In this document: positions 1 through 8,247 of the stretch, piece by piece
Layout of the letters: every line of letters begins with the position of its first letter
Numbering within the stretch: the stretch's first letter is position 1
Source: Rhodospirillales bacterium
GTDB lineage: Bacteria; Pseudomonadota; Alphaproteobacteria; Rhodospirillales; Casp-alpha2
Assembly: GCA_013203955.1 (NCBI GenBank)
Contig: JABMOY010000120.1
Location: 1 to 33,016 of the forward strand
Direction: 5' to 3'
DNA: 33,016 nucleotides
Notes under the pieces: model-generated
Told to the model about the DNA's origin: nothing
Database searches by the model: none
What the model saw: the letters and a program-made list of their open reading frames with translations, nothing else
Made by a program: the position numbers and the translations under genes

Positions 1-209
1 CCATCGGCCCGGCGATGATCGAAACGCCGATGACCGAGGGGTATCTTGCCAAACCTGGATTCCGCGAACAGGCCGTCGCCGTCATTCCCATGGGACGGCT
101 GGCCGAACCCCGGGATTTGATGGGAACGGTTATTCTGCTGCTGGCGGAAGGCGGCGGCTTCATTACCGGGCAGACGATCTATGTCGACGGAGGGCGAACC
201 CTTGTCTGA
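1..209 (+). CDS. SDR-family oxidoreductase, C-terminal fragment (5' end outside window)
   Basis: Reading frame 3 is open from the left edge and ends at the TGA at 207-209. About 68 C-terminal residues are visible. The pattern PMGRLAEPRDL followed by a hydrophobic helix and then G-FITGQTIYVDGG is the standard C-terminal end of classical short-chain dehydrogenases/reductases, where the last loop closes over the substrate. The catalytic Ser-Tyr-Lys part lies upstream of the window, so the substrate cannot be told. The 3' end overlaps the start of the amidase gene by 8 bases, so the two are probably co-transcribed and translationally coupled. Confidence 0.85.
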   Translation, partial: IGPAMIETPMTEGYLAKPGFREQAVAVIPMGRLAEPRDLMGTVILLLAEGGGFITGQTIYVDGGRTLV

Positions 210-1455
210 GGACATAAAAAAAATCACCGCCCGTTGCCGGGAGCGAATCGAAGCCCGGGACTCGGAAGTTTTGGCCTGGAAAGCCTTGGATTGGGATTTT
301 GTAGAACGCCAGATCGACGAACTCGCGGCACGGCCCATGGGAGAAAGAGGTCCCCTGTTCGGGCTGCCCGTCGGCATCAAGGATATTTTCGATACCGCCG
401 ATCTGCCGACCGGATACGGATCCGCCATCTATGAGGGACATCAACCAAGCGCCGACGCGGCCGCCGTGGCCCGACTGCGGGTGGCAGGGGCGATCATCTT
501 GGGCAAGACGGTGTCCACGGAATTCGCTTATTGGAAAGCAGGCCCAACCCGGAACCCCCTTAATCTGGAACGCACACCGGGGGGGTCGTCTTCCGGCTCT
601 GCGGCTGCCGTCGCCGACGGTATGGTGCCGCTTGCCATCGGGTCGCAGACTGCCGCTTCGACAATTCGCCCGGCAGCCTATTGTGGGATTGTCGGTTTCA
701 AGCCGACCCGGGGGCTGATCAGCCTCGCCGGCGTCAAGGCGCTATCCAATTCCTTGGATACGGTCGGCGTTTTTGCCAAAGATGTCGCCGGGACGGGACT
801 GCTGTCCGGGGTGCTTGCCGGACGACCGAACCTTATGGCCCACCTTATGCCCGGGGCGGAAACCGGCTCACCGCCACGTTTGGCACTCAAAAAATCGCCC
901 GAATGGGAAAAGGCCGCCCCATCTGCCATCAATGCCGTTAAAAAAGCCGCCGATTTAGCTGCCCAGCATGGCGCCGCCGTAACGACTGACGAGGTCCCGC
1001 CTGGCTTCGCCGGACTGGCCGACTTTCAAACGACCATGATGGCTTGTGAGGCGGCGCGCGAGTTGGCGCACGAGCATCGATGCCATTTTGATGCCTTAAG
1101 CCAGCCGCTTCGCGACCTGTTGACTGAAGGAGAAAGCATTTCCGCCGCCGCCTACGATGATACCTGGCGGCGGCGGGACGAATGTTTGGGTGACATTGAT
1201 TCTCTTTTCGGCGATGCCGATGCCTTGTTGGCGCCCAGTACACTGGACGAAGCGCCGATGTTTGAGGATGGAACCGGCGACCCGATCATGAGCCGCGCCT
1301 GGACGCTTCTGGGATTGCCGTCCATCACGCTGCCTTGTGGCACCGGCGAAAATGGATTGCCCTTAGGCTTGCAGATCGCCGCCCGCCCGCACCAGGACGA
1401 AAAACTTCTCGCCATTGCCGCATGGTTTGAACAACTGTTGGCATCGGCACGGTGA
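202..1455 (+). CDS. Amidase (amidase-signature family)
   Basis: This is an amidase-signature hydrolase of about 417 residues, which hydrolyses an unidentified amide. The Ser-cis-Ser-Lys triad is readable: Lys in PVGIKDIFD, the cis-Ser in PGGSSSGSAAAVA, and the nucleophile Ser in the stretch SQTAASTIRPA, followed by GIVGFKPTRG. I place the start at TTG 202 because a strong ribosome site (GGAGGG, 189-194) lies 7 bases upstream. The in-frame ATG at 181 has no such site and would extend the overlap with the SDR gene to 29 bases. The gene is followed by a permease starting in the GTGA overlap at 1452. The operon SDR-amidase-permease suggests uptake or export and breakdown of one small compound. 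It could equally be annotated as a GatA-like protein, but no GatB/GatC genes are present. Confidence 0.88.
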   Translation: MSEDIKKITARCRERIEARDSEVLAWKALDWDFVERQIDELAARPMGERGPLFGLPVGIKDIFDTADLPTGYGSAIYEGHQPSADAAAVARLRVAGAIILGKTVSTEFAYWKAGPTRNPLNLERTPGGSSSGSAAAVADGMVPLAIGSQTAASTIRPAAYCGIVGFKPTRGLISLAGVKALSNSLDTVGVFAKDVAGTGLLSGVLAGRPNLMAHLMPGAETGSPPRLALKKSPEWEKAAPSAINAVKKAADLAAQHGAAVTTDEVPPGFAGLADFQTTMMACEAARELAHEHRCHFDALSQPLRDLLTEGESISAAAYDDTWRRRDECLGDIDSLFGDADALLAPSTLDEAPMFEDGTGDPIMSRAWTLLGLPSITLPCGTGENGLPLGLQIAARPHQDEKLLAIAAWFEQLLASAR

Positions 1456-2207
1456 TATTTTCCGAACTTGGCGGCTTTGATCTGACGCAGCTTCTGCTGG
1501 CTGCGGTGGCGGTTTTTATCGGCGGGTTCCTTCGCGGGTTCGTGGGTTTCGGCGGGGCTTTGGTCATCATCCCCGTTATGGCGTTGGCTTTTACCCCGAA
1601 GTTTGCGGTCGCCTTGCACGCAATCACGGAGTTGCCGGGCATTGTTCAACTCCTTCCAACCGCGGTCCGCCATTGCGCCCGCAAAACGGTCCTGCCAATG
1701 ATCCTGGCTCTTCTGATCGGCACACCCTTGGGGGTTTACGTCCTGACCGCCGTTGATACGGAAACCATGCGGATCGTTATTTCGGCTCTCGTCCTAATCA
1801 TGGTCGGCATGTTGGCTGGAAACACGCGCATCGTTTATGCCGCCGGCATGCGGGTGTCCGTCATCGGTGGCATCGTCGGCGGAATTATCCAAGGTGCAGC
1901 GGGTATTGGCGGCCCCCCCCTTGTCGCCCTGCTTCTGTCACGCGGGGACGACCCCACCACGACGCGGGGCAATATCGTGGTTATGATGTCCAGCATGGTC
2001 CTCGTAGCGCTTCCAATTTTGTGGATTTACGGGCTGATTTCAGTCCGCGCCCTTATTCTGGGCGGCCTCGCCGCACCTGTCTATCTTTTGGCGACGTATT
2101 TGGGGTCACGGTATTTTCGGACCGGCGGCAGTGACATTTACCGGATCGTGGCGCTTTCCATATTGGCCTTGACAGCGGTAAGCACTCTTTTTTTCAGCTT
2201 GGTGTAG
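1452..2207 (+). CDS. TauE/SafE-family membrane permease
   Basis: This hydrophobic protein of 251 residues has about eight membrane helices. It carries the TauE/SafE repeat signature twice: FLRGFVGFGGALVIIP near residue 30 and IIQGAAGIGGPPLVALLL near residue 150. The family exports or imports sulfite, sulfoacetate and other small organic anions. The start is GTG at 1452 and overlaps the amidase stop by 4 bases (GTGA), so translation is probably coupled. Its stop overlaps the convergent LysR gene by 14 bases. The substrate is unknown; the neighbours (SDR, amidase) fit an organic acid or amide better than sulfite. Confidence 0.85.
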   Translation: MIFSELGGFDLTQLLLAAVAVFIGGFLRGFVGFGGALVIIPVMALAFTPKFAVALHAITELPGIVQLLPTAVRHCARKTVLPMILALLIGTPLGVYVLTAVDTETMRIVISALVLIMVGMLAGNTRIVYAAGMRVSVIGGIVGGIIQGAAGIGGPPLVALLLSRGDDPTTTRGNIVVMMSSMVLVALPILWIYGLISVRALILGGLAAPVYLLATYLGSRYFRTGGSDIYRIVALSILALTAVSTLFFSLV

Positions 2208-3078
2208 AAGACAAGCCCTTCATTTCTTCTGCGACTTCGAAAAAGGCACTGACTAATCTCGAATCGCGGCGTTCCTTGAGGCAATTGACGTGGGCCGTCG
2301 TAAAGATATCGACATTGGAAAATTCGACGGTATGTAGATCGGCATGGGGAATAAACTCGAATTCGGAGACGACGCCGATGCCGATGCCGCGGGCCACCGC
2401 CAGCCAGACAGCCTCGCGACTGCCGATTTCCATCACCGGGTCGATCTCGACACCGGCTTTGGCAAGGGCCCTTTCAAAAGCAAGCCGAGTGGTGGAACCG
2501 GTTTCCCGCAATACCATCCTTTCCCCCGCCATTTCCTCTATGCGGATGCGGCGCCGACGAGCGAAGCGGTGGCCCTTGTGAACGAAGGCGATGACGGGAT
2601 GACGGGAATACGGCATGGCGAATATCCGAGGGTCGTCTTCCAAATGAGCCATGACCGCAACGTCCGCCGTGTAATCCTCCAGGCGTTGCACCATCTCGCG
2701 TGAATTCCCAACCATAACTGAAAGCTTGATACCCGGATAGCGCTCTGAAAACACACTCAACATTTCGGTCGCGTGATAGGGGCCGACAGCGCCAACATGG
2801 AGAACCCCGGTGTGAAAGCCGCCGAACCCATGCAGCAGGTCCGTGGCTTGGTTTTCCAAATCCATGATCCGCCGCGTGAGCTTAAGAAGCGCCGAACCGG
2901 CTTCCGTCAATTCCACGCGCCGTCCGCGACGGTAGAACAGTTCGACGCTGAAGTAGTCCTCAAGCGCCCTAACCTGCGACGTGATTGTCGGCTGGCCGAT
3001 ATTCAACACCTTGGACGCAGCGGTAAAACCACCTTCCTCGGCAACGGCATGAAACGATCTGAGTTGTGTATAAAGCAT
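2194..3078 (-). CDS. LysR-family regulator, probably of the phosphonate operon
   Basis: This is a LysR-type regulator of 294 residues. The N-terminal winged helix-turn-helix is clear (residues 1-60, with FTAASKVLNIGQPTITSQVRALE), followed by a type-2 periplasmic-binding-protein effector domain. It is divergent from phnD with about 300 bp between the two starts, the usual layout when a LysR protein controls its neighbour. LysR regulators associated with aminoethylphosphonate or phosphonoacetate genes are an established subfamily, so a role as substrate-responsive activator of phnDCEE-phnA is likely. That role rests on position; the inducer is not known. Confidence 0.85.
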   Translation of the reverse strand: MLYTQLRSFHAVAEEGGFTAASKVLNIGQPTITSQVRALEDYFSVELFYRRGRRVELTEAGSALLKLTRRIMDLENQATDLLHGFGGFHTGVLHVGAVGPYHATEMLSVFSERYPGIKLSVMVGNSREMVQRLEDYTADVAVMAHLEDDPRIFAMPYSRHPVIAFVHKGHRFARRRRIRIEEMAGERMVLRETGSTTRLAFERALAKAGVEIDPVMEIGSREAVWLAVARGIGIGVVSEFEFIPHADLHTVEFSNVDIFTTAHVNCLKERRDSRLVSAFFEVAEEMKGLSSTPS

Positions 3079-3162
3079 TGTTTTAATCGATATATCATAT
3101 TGAAAATTTGCATTGGATCAATAGTGGAGATTGTGAGACCCTTCTTTAAATAATAATGAGAA

Positions 3163-3187
3163 CACGTTGAGCATTTGCGACAACGTG
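3163..3187. promoter_or_regulatory. Inverted repeat in the LysR-phnD divergent promoter
   Basis: There is a perfect 7-bp inverted repeat, CACGTTG-N11-CAACGTG, between the divergent LysR and phnD genes, about 190 bp before phnD. Its size and position fit a LysR-type operator, but it could also fold as an RNA hairpin in the phnD leader. The rest of the 3079-3377 interval holds an AT-rich stretch near 3085-3110 and a small GGTCC/GGACC hairpin at 3206-3219. I saw no Pho-box-like CTGTCAT repeats, so control by phosphate starvation is not supported by the sequence. Confidence 0.4.
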
Positions 3188-3377
3188 CAACCGGAAAAGG
3201 GAGGCGGTCCATGCGGACCCATCATGCACCCATTGTCTCCGGTCTTCGCGGCGTTCCCAACCCGGGCGCTGCATTTATCGTCCATCGTCAAGTCATTAGA
3301 AAAAACCCGAAGCGACGCCCCCGTTTGTGGTCGTTCGCTCGGATCCGTTCATTTTAAAAATGGGGATGTATAACGTG

Positions 3378-4343
3378 ATGAAAACACTAGAAAAAAGTCG
3401 TCTGCAAAATCTTGCCGACGCGTTGAAGGTGGCGGCGTTTGCCACCGGTGCTGTCGTGCTCGCGTTGGGCTTCGGCCTGAACAGTACTGGCAAGGCCCAG
3501 GCTGCGGCTTGCGAAAATCCCAAGGCGCTTACGTTCGCAATGGTCCCGACCGAGGAATCCATCGCCGAGCTGCAACTCTACAAACCAGTCACCGACCGCA
3601 TGGCCAAACTCACCGGCAAGAAGATTCAGTTCTTCATGCCCACGTCCTATGCATCGGTTGTCGAGGGTCTGCTTAGCAAGTTCGTCGACGTCGCCGTGCT
3701 GGGGCCCTATACCTACGTTATCGCCAACGGCAAGGATCCCACCGTCGAAGTTTTTGCCACCTATGCCAAGAAACCCGGCCACATGCAGGAAGAAGGCCCC
3801 GGTTACCGTGGCGTCCTGATCTCCAAGAAGGGCTCGAAGTTCACGACCATCAAGTCCCTCAAGGGATCGGTCCTCGGCCTGACCGACCCGGGCAGCACGT
3901 CGGGCAACCTGATGCCACGGGTCGTTTTCTCGAAAGTCATCGGGATGGACCTGGAAAAATATTTCAGCAAGGTCGCCTATACAGGCAGCCACGAGCTTTC
4001 AACCGTTGCCGTCGTTCAGGGCAAGGTTGACGCCGCGTTCGTCGCCTCCCACCGCTTTGACAATGTGGTCAACAAAGGCGAAGCCAGTCTCAAAGGCGTC
4101 AACATTCTGTGGAAATCCGCGCCGATCCCGCAGGACCCCTTTGTCTATCGCAATACGCTGTGTGATGACATTAAGAAGAATATCGCGAAAACCTTCCTCG
4201 GCCTCAAAGAATCGCCCGAAGCGAGGAAGTTCCTCGATAACGTCAAGTCCAACACGTTCGTGGCGATGACCTCGAAGGACTACGACATCATCCGTGATCT
4301 CAAGAAGGCCAAGGACGCGCGCAAGAAGAAAAAGAAAAAATAA
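3378..4343 (+). CDS. phnD: Phosphonate ABC transporter, periplasmic binding protein PhnD
   Basis: This is a phosphate/phosphite/phosphonate-type periplasmic binding protein of about 321 residues. A signal peptide is visible: Lys/Arg-containing start, hydrophobic AAFATGAVVLALGFGL, and cleavage near AQAAA-CENP. The family motifs FVDVAVLGPYTYV and LTDPGSTSGNLMPR (the phosphonate-binding loop) follow. I chose ATG 3378; GTG 3375, ATG 3366 and ATG 3360 are alternatives, and GGGG at 3362-3365 is the only nearby ribosome site. The protein ends in a run of six lysines encoded by an A-rich tract, unusual for a secreted binding protein. A strong stem-loop lies between it and phnC, which may raise its level over the membrane subunits. 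Confidence 0.93.
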   Translation: MKTLEKSRLQNLADALKVAAFATGAVVLALGFGLNSTGKAQAAACENPKALTFAMVPTEESIAELQLYKPVTDRMAKLTGKKIQFFMPTSYASVVEGLLSKFVDVAVLGPYTYVIANGKDPTVEVFATYAKKPGHMQEEGPGYRGVLISKKGSKFTTIKSLKGSVLGLTDPGSTSGNLMPRVVFSKVIGMDLEKYFSKVAYTGSHELSTVAVVQGKVDAAFVASHRFDNVVNKGEASLKGVNILWKSAPIPQDPFVYRNTLCDDIKKNIAKTFLGLKESPEARKFLDNVKSNTFVAMTSKDYDIIRDLKKAKDARKKKKKK

Positions 4344-4363
4344 TTCTCCCAGGCGACTCCAAG

Positions 4364-4403
4364 ACGACCGGGGCTTCTGGGGTTACCCCAAGGTCCCGGT
4401 CGT
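4364..4403 (+). promoter_or_regulatory. Extended intercistronic stem-loop between phnD and phnC
   Basis: The outer stem ACGACCGGG (4364-4372) pairs with CCCGGTCGT (4395-4403). Inside it, TGGGG (4378-4382) pairs with CCCCA (4386-4390) around a TTA loop. No T-run follows, so it is not a standard terminator. Stem-loops just after a binding-protein gene commonly protect its mRNA 3' end, giving more binding protein than permease; that role is inferred here. Confidence 0.6.
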
Positions 4404-4469
4404 TGCCACCAAAGACCAATATTCACGTATGATCCACCTTCACGATGACGGACAGGGGAACCTGCGCTC

Positions 4470-5222
4470 ATGAAGATCCTTGATGTCAAGGAATTACACG
4501 CCAGTTACAGCGCCAGTGGACCGGAAATCCTCAAGGGTATTTCGTTCACCGTCGAAGATGACGACTTTTTCGCCATCATCGGCCCCAGCGGAGCCGGCAA
4601 ATCCACCCTGATCCGTTGCATCAACCGGTTGGTGGAGCCGACCTCGGGCGTAATTGTGTTCGACAACCGCTCAGTCACCACCCTTTCACGCAAGAAACTT
4701 AAGTTGCTGCGCCGGGACATCGGCATGATCTTTCAGGAATTCAACCTGATCAACCGGATGAGCGTCATGGACAACGTGCTGTCCGGGCGGTTGGGCTATA
4801 CCGGAAACCTGCGCACCCTGTTTCGGTCCTTCCGGCGCGATGACATCGACCACGCCCTGCAGCTTCTCGAACGGGTCGGTCTGATCGACCATGTCGACAA
4901 GCGAGCCGACGAGCTATCCGGCGGGCAGCGCCAGCGGGTCGGCATCGCCCGCGCGTTAATGCAGAATCCGAAGCTCTTGTTGGTCGATGAGCCGACATCG
5001 GCGCTTGACCCAAAAATCTCGCGTGAAGTCATGGGGTTGATCAAGCAGATGGCGACGGAGCTCAAGGTTCCATGCTTGTGCAACATTCACGATGTCGATC
5101 TGGCGAAAGAGTTCTGCAACAAGATCATCGGGCTACAGGACGGCATGAAAATGTTCGACGGCCTGACCGAGGACATGGATCAGGACAAGCTGGATGAAAT
5201 TTATGCCATGGAAGTTTTGTAA
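4470..5222 (+). CDS. phnC: Phosphonate ABC transporter, ATP-binding protein PhnC
   Basis: This is an ABC ATPase of 250 residues that powers phosphonate uptake at the inner face of the membrane. All motifs are intact: Walker A GPSGAGKST, Q-loop IFQEFNLINRM, signature LSGGQRQRVGIARAL, Walker B LLLVDEPTSALD and switch His in NIHDVDLA. The QEFNLI-R-SVMDNVL--RLGY region is characteristic of PhnC. It stands 126 bases after phnD and 8 bases before the first phnE. Confidence 0.95.
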   Translation: MKILDVKELHASYSASGPEILKGISFTVEDDDFFAIIGPSGAGKSTLIRCINRLVEPTSGVIVFDNRSVTTLSRKKLKLLRRDIGMIFQEFNLINRMSVMDNVLSGRLGYTGNLRTLFRSFRRDDIDHALQLLERVGLIDHVDKRADELSGGQRQRVGIARALMQNPKLLLVDEPTSALDPKISREVMGLIKQMATELKVPCLCNIHDVDLAKEFCNKIIGLQDGMKMFDGLTEDMDQDKLDEIYAMEVL

Positions 5223-5230
5223 GGGGAATT

Positions 5231-6064
5231 ATGAATAGGACGGCGACAGATACACCGACCCCCCGGATAACGTCTCAGATCATCCTGGACCGCAGGCGTG
5301 TGAAGCGCATGATTATGGCGGTTGTCTATCTGGTGCTTTTGGCCCTTGTGGTTTGGAGCGTCCAGGTCACGGTCATTGAGGATACCGACTGGGAACGCTT
5401 AGGCGGCTTTGGCAAGGTATGGGAGGCGGCGAACAGGTTCGTCGGCCTTGATATGGCGCTGTTTCCCAATCTGATTGAACCCGCCATCGAAACCCTGATG
5501 ATCGCCTGCCTTGGGACCTTGCTGGGTGTCCTTTTATGCATCCCTGCGGCCTGGTTCGGGGCCCTGAACATCACGCCGTTCAAGCCGGTAACCTATCCGT
5601 TCGCGCGAATGATGATGACGCTGAGCCGGTCAATCCATGAAATCGTTTGGGCCCTGTTTTTCGTCTCCGCGGTCGGCCTGGGCGCGCTGGCCGGTATTTT
5701 CGCCATCGCCGTCAGATCGGTCGGCTTCATCGCCAAAATGTCGGCGGAGGCCATTGAAGATATCGACCCCGGCCCCGTCGAGGCCATTCGCGCCGTTGGC
5801 GGCAACGACTTCCAGGTCGTGATCTATGCCATTCTACCGCAGGTCCTGCCGCAGGTTCTGGGTGTGATTATTTTTGAGTGGGAGATCAACATCCGCCGCT
5901 CGGCCATTCTCGGCCTTGTCGGTGCGGGTGGCCTCGGGCTGGTTTTCTTTCGCCAAATGAACACCTTCAATTTCCATGGCGTGATGTCGGTGATCGTCGC
6001 CATTCTCGGATTAATCCTAATTGGCGAGGCGCTGTCCTATTGGGTGCGCCGGTCGATCATTTGA
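5231..6064 (+). CDS. phnE: Phosphonate ABC transporter, permease PhnE (first copy)
   Basis: This inner-membrane permease of 277 residues has about six helices, the first at roughly residues 30-50. The permease coupling region EDIDPGPVEAIRAVGGNDFQVV is present at about residues 175-200; this EAA-type loop contacts PhnC. AGGGGAA stands directly before ATG 5231. The second permease follows after 17 bases, so the membrane part is most likely a PhnE1-PhnE2 heterodimer. Confidence 0.94.
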   Translation: MNRTATDTPTPRITSQIILDRRRVKRMIMAVVYLVLLALVVWSVQVTVIEDTDWERLGGFGKVWEAANRFVGLDMALFPNLIEPAIETLMIACLGTLLGVLLCIPAAWFGALNITPFKPVTYPFARMMMTLSRSIHEIVWALFFVSAVGLGALAGIFAIAVRSVGFIAKMSAEAIEDIDPGPVEAIRAVGGNDFQVVIYAILPQVLPQVLGVIIFEWEINIRRSAILGLVGAGGLGLVFFRQMNTFNFHGVMSVIVAILGLILIGEALSYWVRRSII

Positions 6065-6081
6065 GAGGGGCAAGAAAAACA

Positions 6082-6945
6082 ATGAACACCCCCACCATGA
6101 CTCCCCAGGACAGCCGCCGCATCGTCGGAGACGCCCGGTCGACACGAGAATGGAGCCGCTTCAAGTTTCCAGGCTCGCTGATCCGTTACGCCGCCTGGCT
6201 TTCGGTATTTGTCTTTTTCGCCTACAGCGTCGAATACCTTGAAATCCCCCTTGATCGGCTTCTTGGAATTTTCGGTCGCATGGGGGTAACCCTCGCCAAC
6301 CGCTACTATCCGCCGGATATGGAATACATCATGGATGCCGATTACCTGAAGTATGTGGTCGAAACTATCCAGATGGCCTACCTGGGCGCGTTGTTCGGGT
6401 TGATTGCGACCGTGCCGCTGGGCTGGTTTGCGTCTTTCAACATGACGCCGTCCAGGCGCTACGTGTATCCGGTGGCGCGGCTCATAACCATGAGCTGCCG
6501 GGCTGTGCACGAAATGATTTTCGCCATCATCTTCGTCACTATACTTGGATTCGGCATGTTGCCGGGCGTTTTGGCGCTGACTTTCTTTTGTACCGGGTTT
6601 GCCGGAAAATTATTTGCCGAGGAAATCGAAGCCATAGACATGGGCCCGGTCGAGGCGATGCGCGCCACCGGTGCCAACCTTTTTCAAATCATGGTTTTCG
6701 GCGTTTTCCCCCAGGTCCGTGTCGCCTTTACGGGCATCGCTATCTACACCTGGGACGTGGCCTTTCGCGCCGCCACTGTTGTCGGATTTTTCGGGGCCGG
6801 CGGCATGGGTTGGTATCTAAAGCGCAATGTTTTACAGGTGGAAACCGAACGGGTCGCGGCGATCCTAGTTTCCATCATTGTCCTCGTTTTTATTTCCGAA
6901 ATGCTGTCGGCCTGGGCCAGGAATGCCGCGATGAAGATGAAATAA
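6082..6945 (+). CDS. phnE: Phosphonate ABC transporter, permease PhnE (second copy)
   Basis: This is the second PhnE-type permease, 287 residues. The coupling loop reads EAIDMGPVEAMRATGANLFQIM, matching that of the first copy, and the segment ALFGLIATVPLGWFASFNMTP aligns with the first copy's TLLGVLLCIPAAWFGALNITP. I start it at ATG 6082, after the first phnE stop and GAGGGG; the longer upstream frame is only the shadow of phnE1. Two different permeases in tandem are common in alphaproteobacterial phn operons. Confidence 0.93.
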   Translation: MNTPTMTPQDSRRIVGDARSTREWSRFKFPGSLIRYAAWLSVFVFFAYSVEYLEIPLDRLLGIFGRMGVTLANRYYPPDMEYIMDADYLKYVVETIQMAYLGALFGLIATVPLGWFASFNMTPSRRYVYPVARLITMSCRAVHEMIFAIIFVTILGFGMLPGVLALTFFCTGFAGKLFAEEIEAIDMGPVEAMRATGANLFQIMVFGVFPQVRVAFTGIAIYTWDVAFRAATVVGFFGAGGMGWYLKRNVLQVETERVAAILVSIIVLVFISEMLSAWARNAAMKMK

Positions 6946-6988
6946 TGAAGCAAAACCAAATGACCCCCCCTTCCAGGAGTTTGACTTT

Positions 6989-8242
6989 ATGACTAACCAA
7001 ACCATTGACCTGAACGGCACCGCCTACACCCTTCCAGACCGGCCCGTCGCCGTAGTCTGCATTGACGGTGGTGACCCAGAGTACATCGACGCCGGGTTAA
7101 GGGACGGAATCATCCCCAATATCGAAAGCTTTATGAAAGATGGCTTTTACGCGATTGCCCAAGGGTCCATGCCCAGTTTCACCTGTCCCAACAATATGTC
7201 CATCGTCACCGGCACGGAGCCGGTAGAGCATGGCATTTCAGGCAACTTCTATCTCGACCGGGAAACCGGAGAGCCGGTGGTCATGACCGACCCCGAATTA
7301 TTGCGCAAACGCTCCATCATGAGCGAGTTTTCCCGCAATGGGTCCAGAGTGGTTTCAATCACGGCCAAGGACAAGCTGCGCAAGCAGCTCCAGAAAGACA
7401 TGGACCTCACGGGTGGTTCGGTAAGCATGTCGTCGCAATTTGCCGACCGCTGCACGATGGAGGAAAACGGCATCGACAATGCGCTTGAATTTGTTGGCCA
7501 GCCGCTTCCGGACATGTATTCAGCCGAGCTGTCGCTGTTTGTGCTGGATGCGGGGATAAAATTGCTGGAGGAACGCCGCCCGGATATCCTCTATCTTTCT
7601 CTCACCGATTTCATTCAACATGCCCACGCCCCCGGCACCCCCGAAGCCAATCAATTCTACAAGGACTTGGATTCCAGATTCGGACGATTGAAGGAACTGG
7701 GTGCTATTGTCGCGTTGACCGCCGATCACGGCATGGGCGACAAGGCCGACAAAGACGGCAACCCCAATGTCATATGGCTGCAGGACATTCTTGATGACGC
7801 CGTCGGCGAAGGGGCGTGCCGCGTCATTTGTCCAATCACCGATGCCTTCGTCGGCCATCACGGCGCGCTCGGCGGGTTCGTTCGCGTTTATTGCAATGAA
7901 GGCCTTGATGCTGATCGGGTCATCGAGGCCATCAAGGGAACCCCAGGCATCGAAAAAATCCTGACCGCCGAAGCCGTGTGCCGGGAACTGGAACAGCCGA
8001 TGGACCGGGAAGGCGATGTCGCCGTGCTCGCCGACAAAGTCACCGTTATCGGATCGCGCGCCGTCGATCATGATCTTTCCGGATTGAAGGGACACCGGCT
8101 GCGGACCCACGGCAGCCTGCATGAAGCCAACGTTCCCTTTGTTATCAGCGACCCCCTGAACGGCGCCTATGCCGAGCGCGGTGCGGCAGGCGGGCTTAGA
8201 AGCCATGAAATCTTCGACTTCGCGATCAACGGAACATCATAG
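6989..8242 (+). CDS. phnA: Phosphonoacetate hydrolase PhnA
   Basis: This zinc-dependent hydrolase of 417 residues splits the C-P bond of phosphonoacetate to acetate and phosphate. It belongs to the alkaline-phosphatase superfamily. Family residues are readable: metal ligand Asp26 in VVCIDGGDP, the nucleophilic Thr65 in PSFTCPNNMS, the Asp/His pair in LTDFIQHAHAPG, Asp-His in LTADHGMGDK, and a late His in RTHGSLHE. The offset matches the numbering reported for the Sinorhizobium enzyme. AGGAG lies before ATG 6989. In known systems this enzyme is induced by its substrate rather than by phosphate starvation, which agrees with the LysR gene nearby. Confidence 0.94.
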   Translation: MTNQTIDLNGTAYTLPDRPVAVVCIDGGDPEYIDAGLRDGIIPNIESFMKDGFYAIAQGSMPSFTCPNNMSIVTGTEPVEHGISGNFYLDRETGEPVVMTDPELLRKRSIMSEFSRNGSRVVSITAKDKLRKQLQKDMDLTGGSVSMSSQFADRCTMEENGIDNALEFVGQPLPDMYSAELSLFVLDAGIKLLEERRPDILYLSLTDFIQHAHAPGTPEANQFYKDLDSRFGRLKELGAIVALTADHGMGDKADKDGNPNVIWLQDILDDAVGEGACRVICPITDAFVGHHGALGGFVRVYCNEGLDADRVIEAIKGTPGIEKILTAEAVCRELEQPMDREGDVAVLADKVTVIGSRAVDHDLSGLKGHRLRTHGSLHEANVPFVISDPLNGAYAERGAAGGLRSHEIFDFAINGTS

Positions 8243-8247
8243 AAATA

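Noticed and set aside
3211-3357. Possible 48-residue leader peptide before phnD (ATG 3211 after GGGAGG)
   Set aside because: The ribosome site is acceptable, but the product is Arg/Pro-rich without features and there is no sign of an attenuation structure after it; kept only as a possibility.
3079-3377. Pho box controlling phnD
   Set aside because: No CTGTCAT-like repeats were found; a LysR-type dyad fits better, and phosphonoacetate hydrolase operons are known to be independent of phosphate level.
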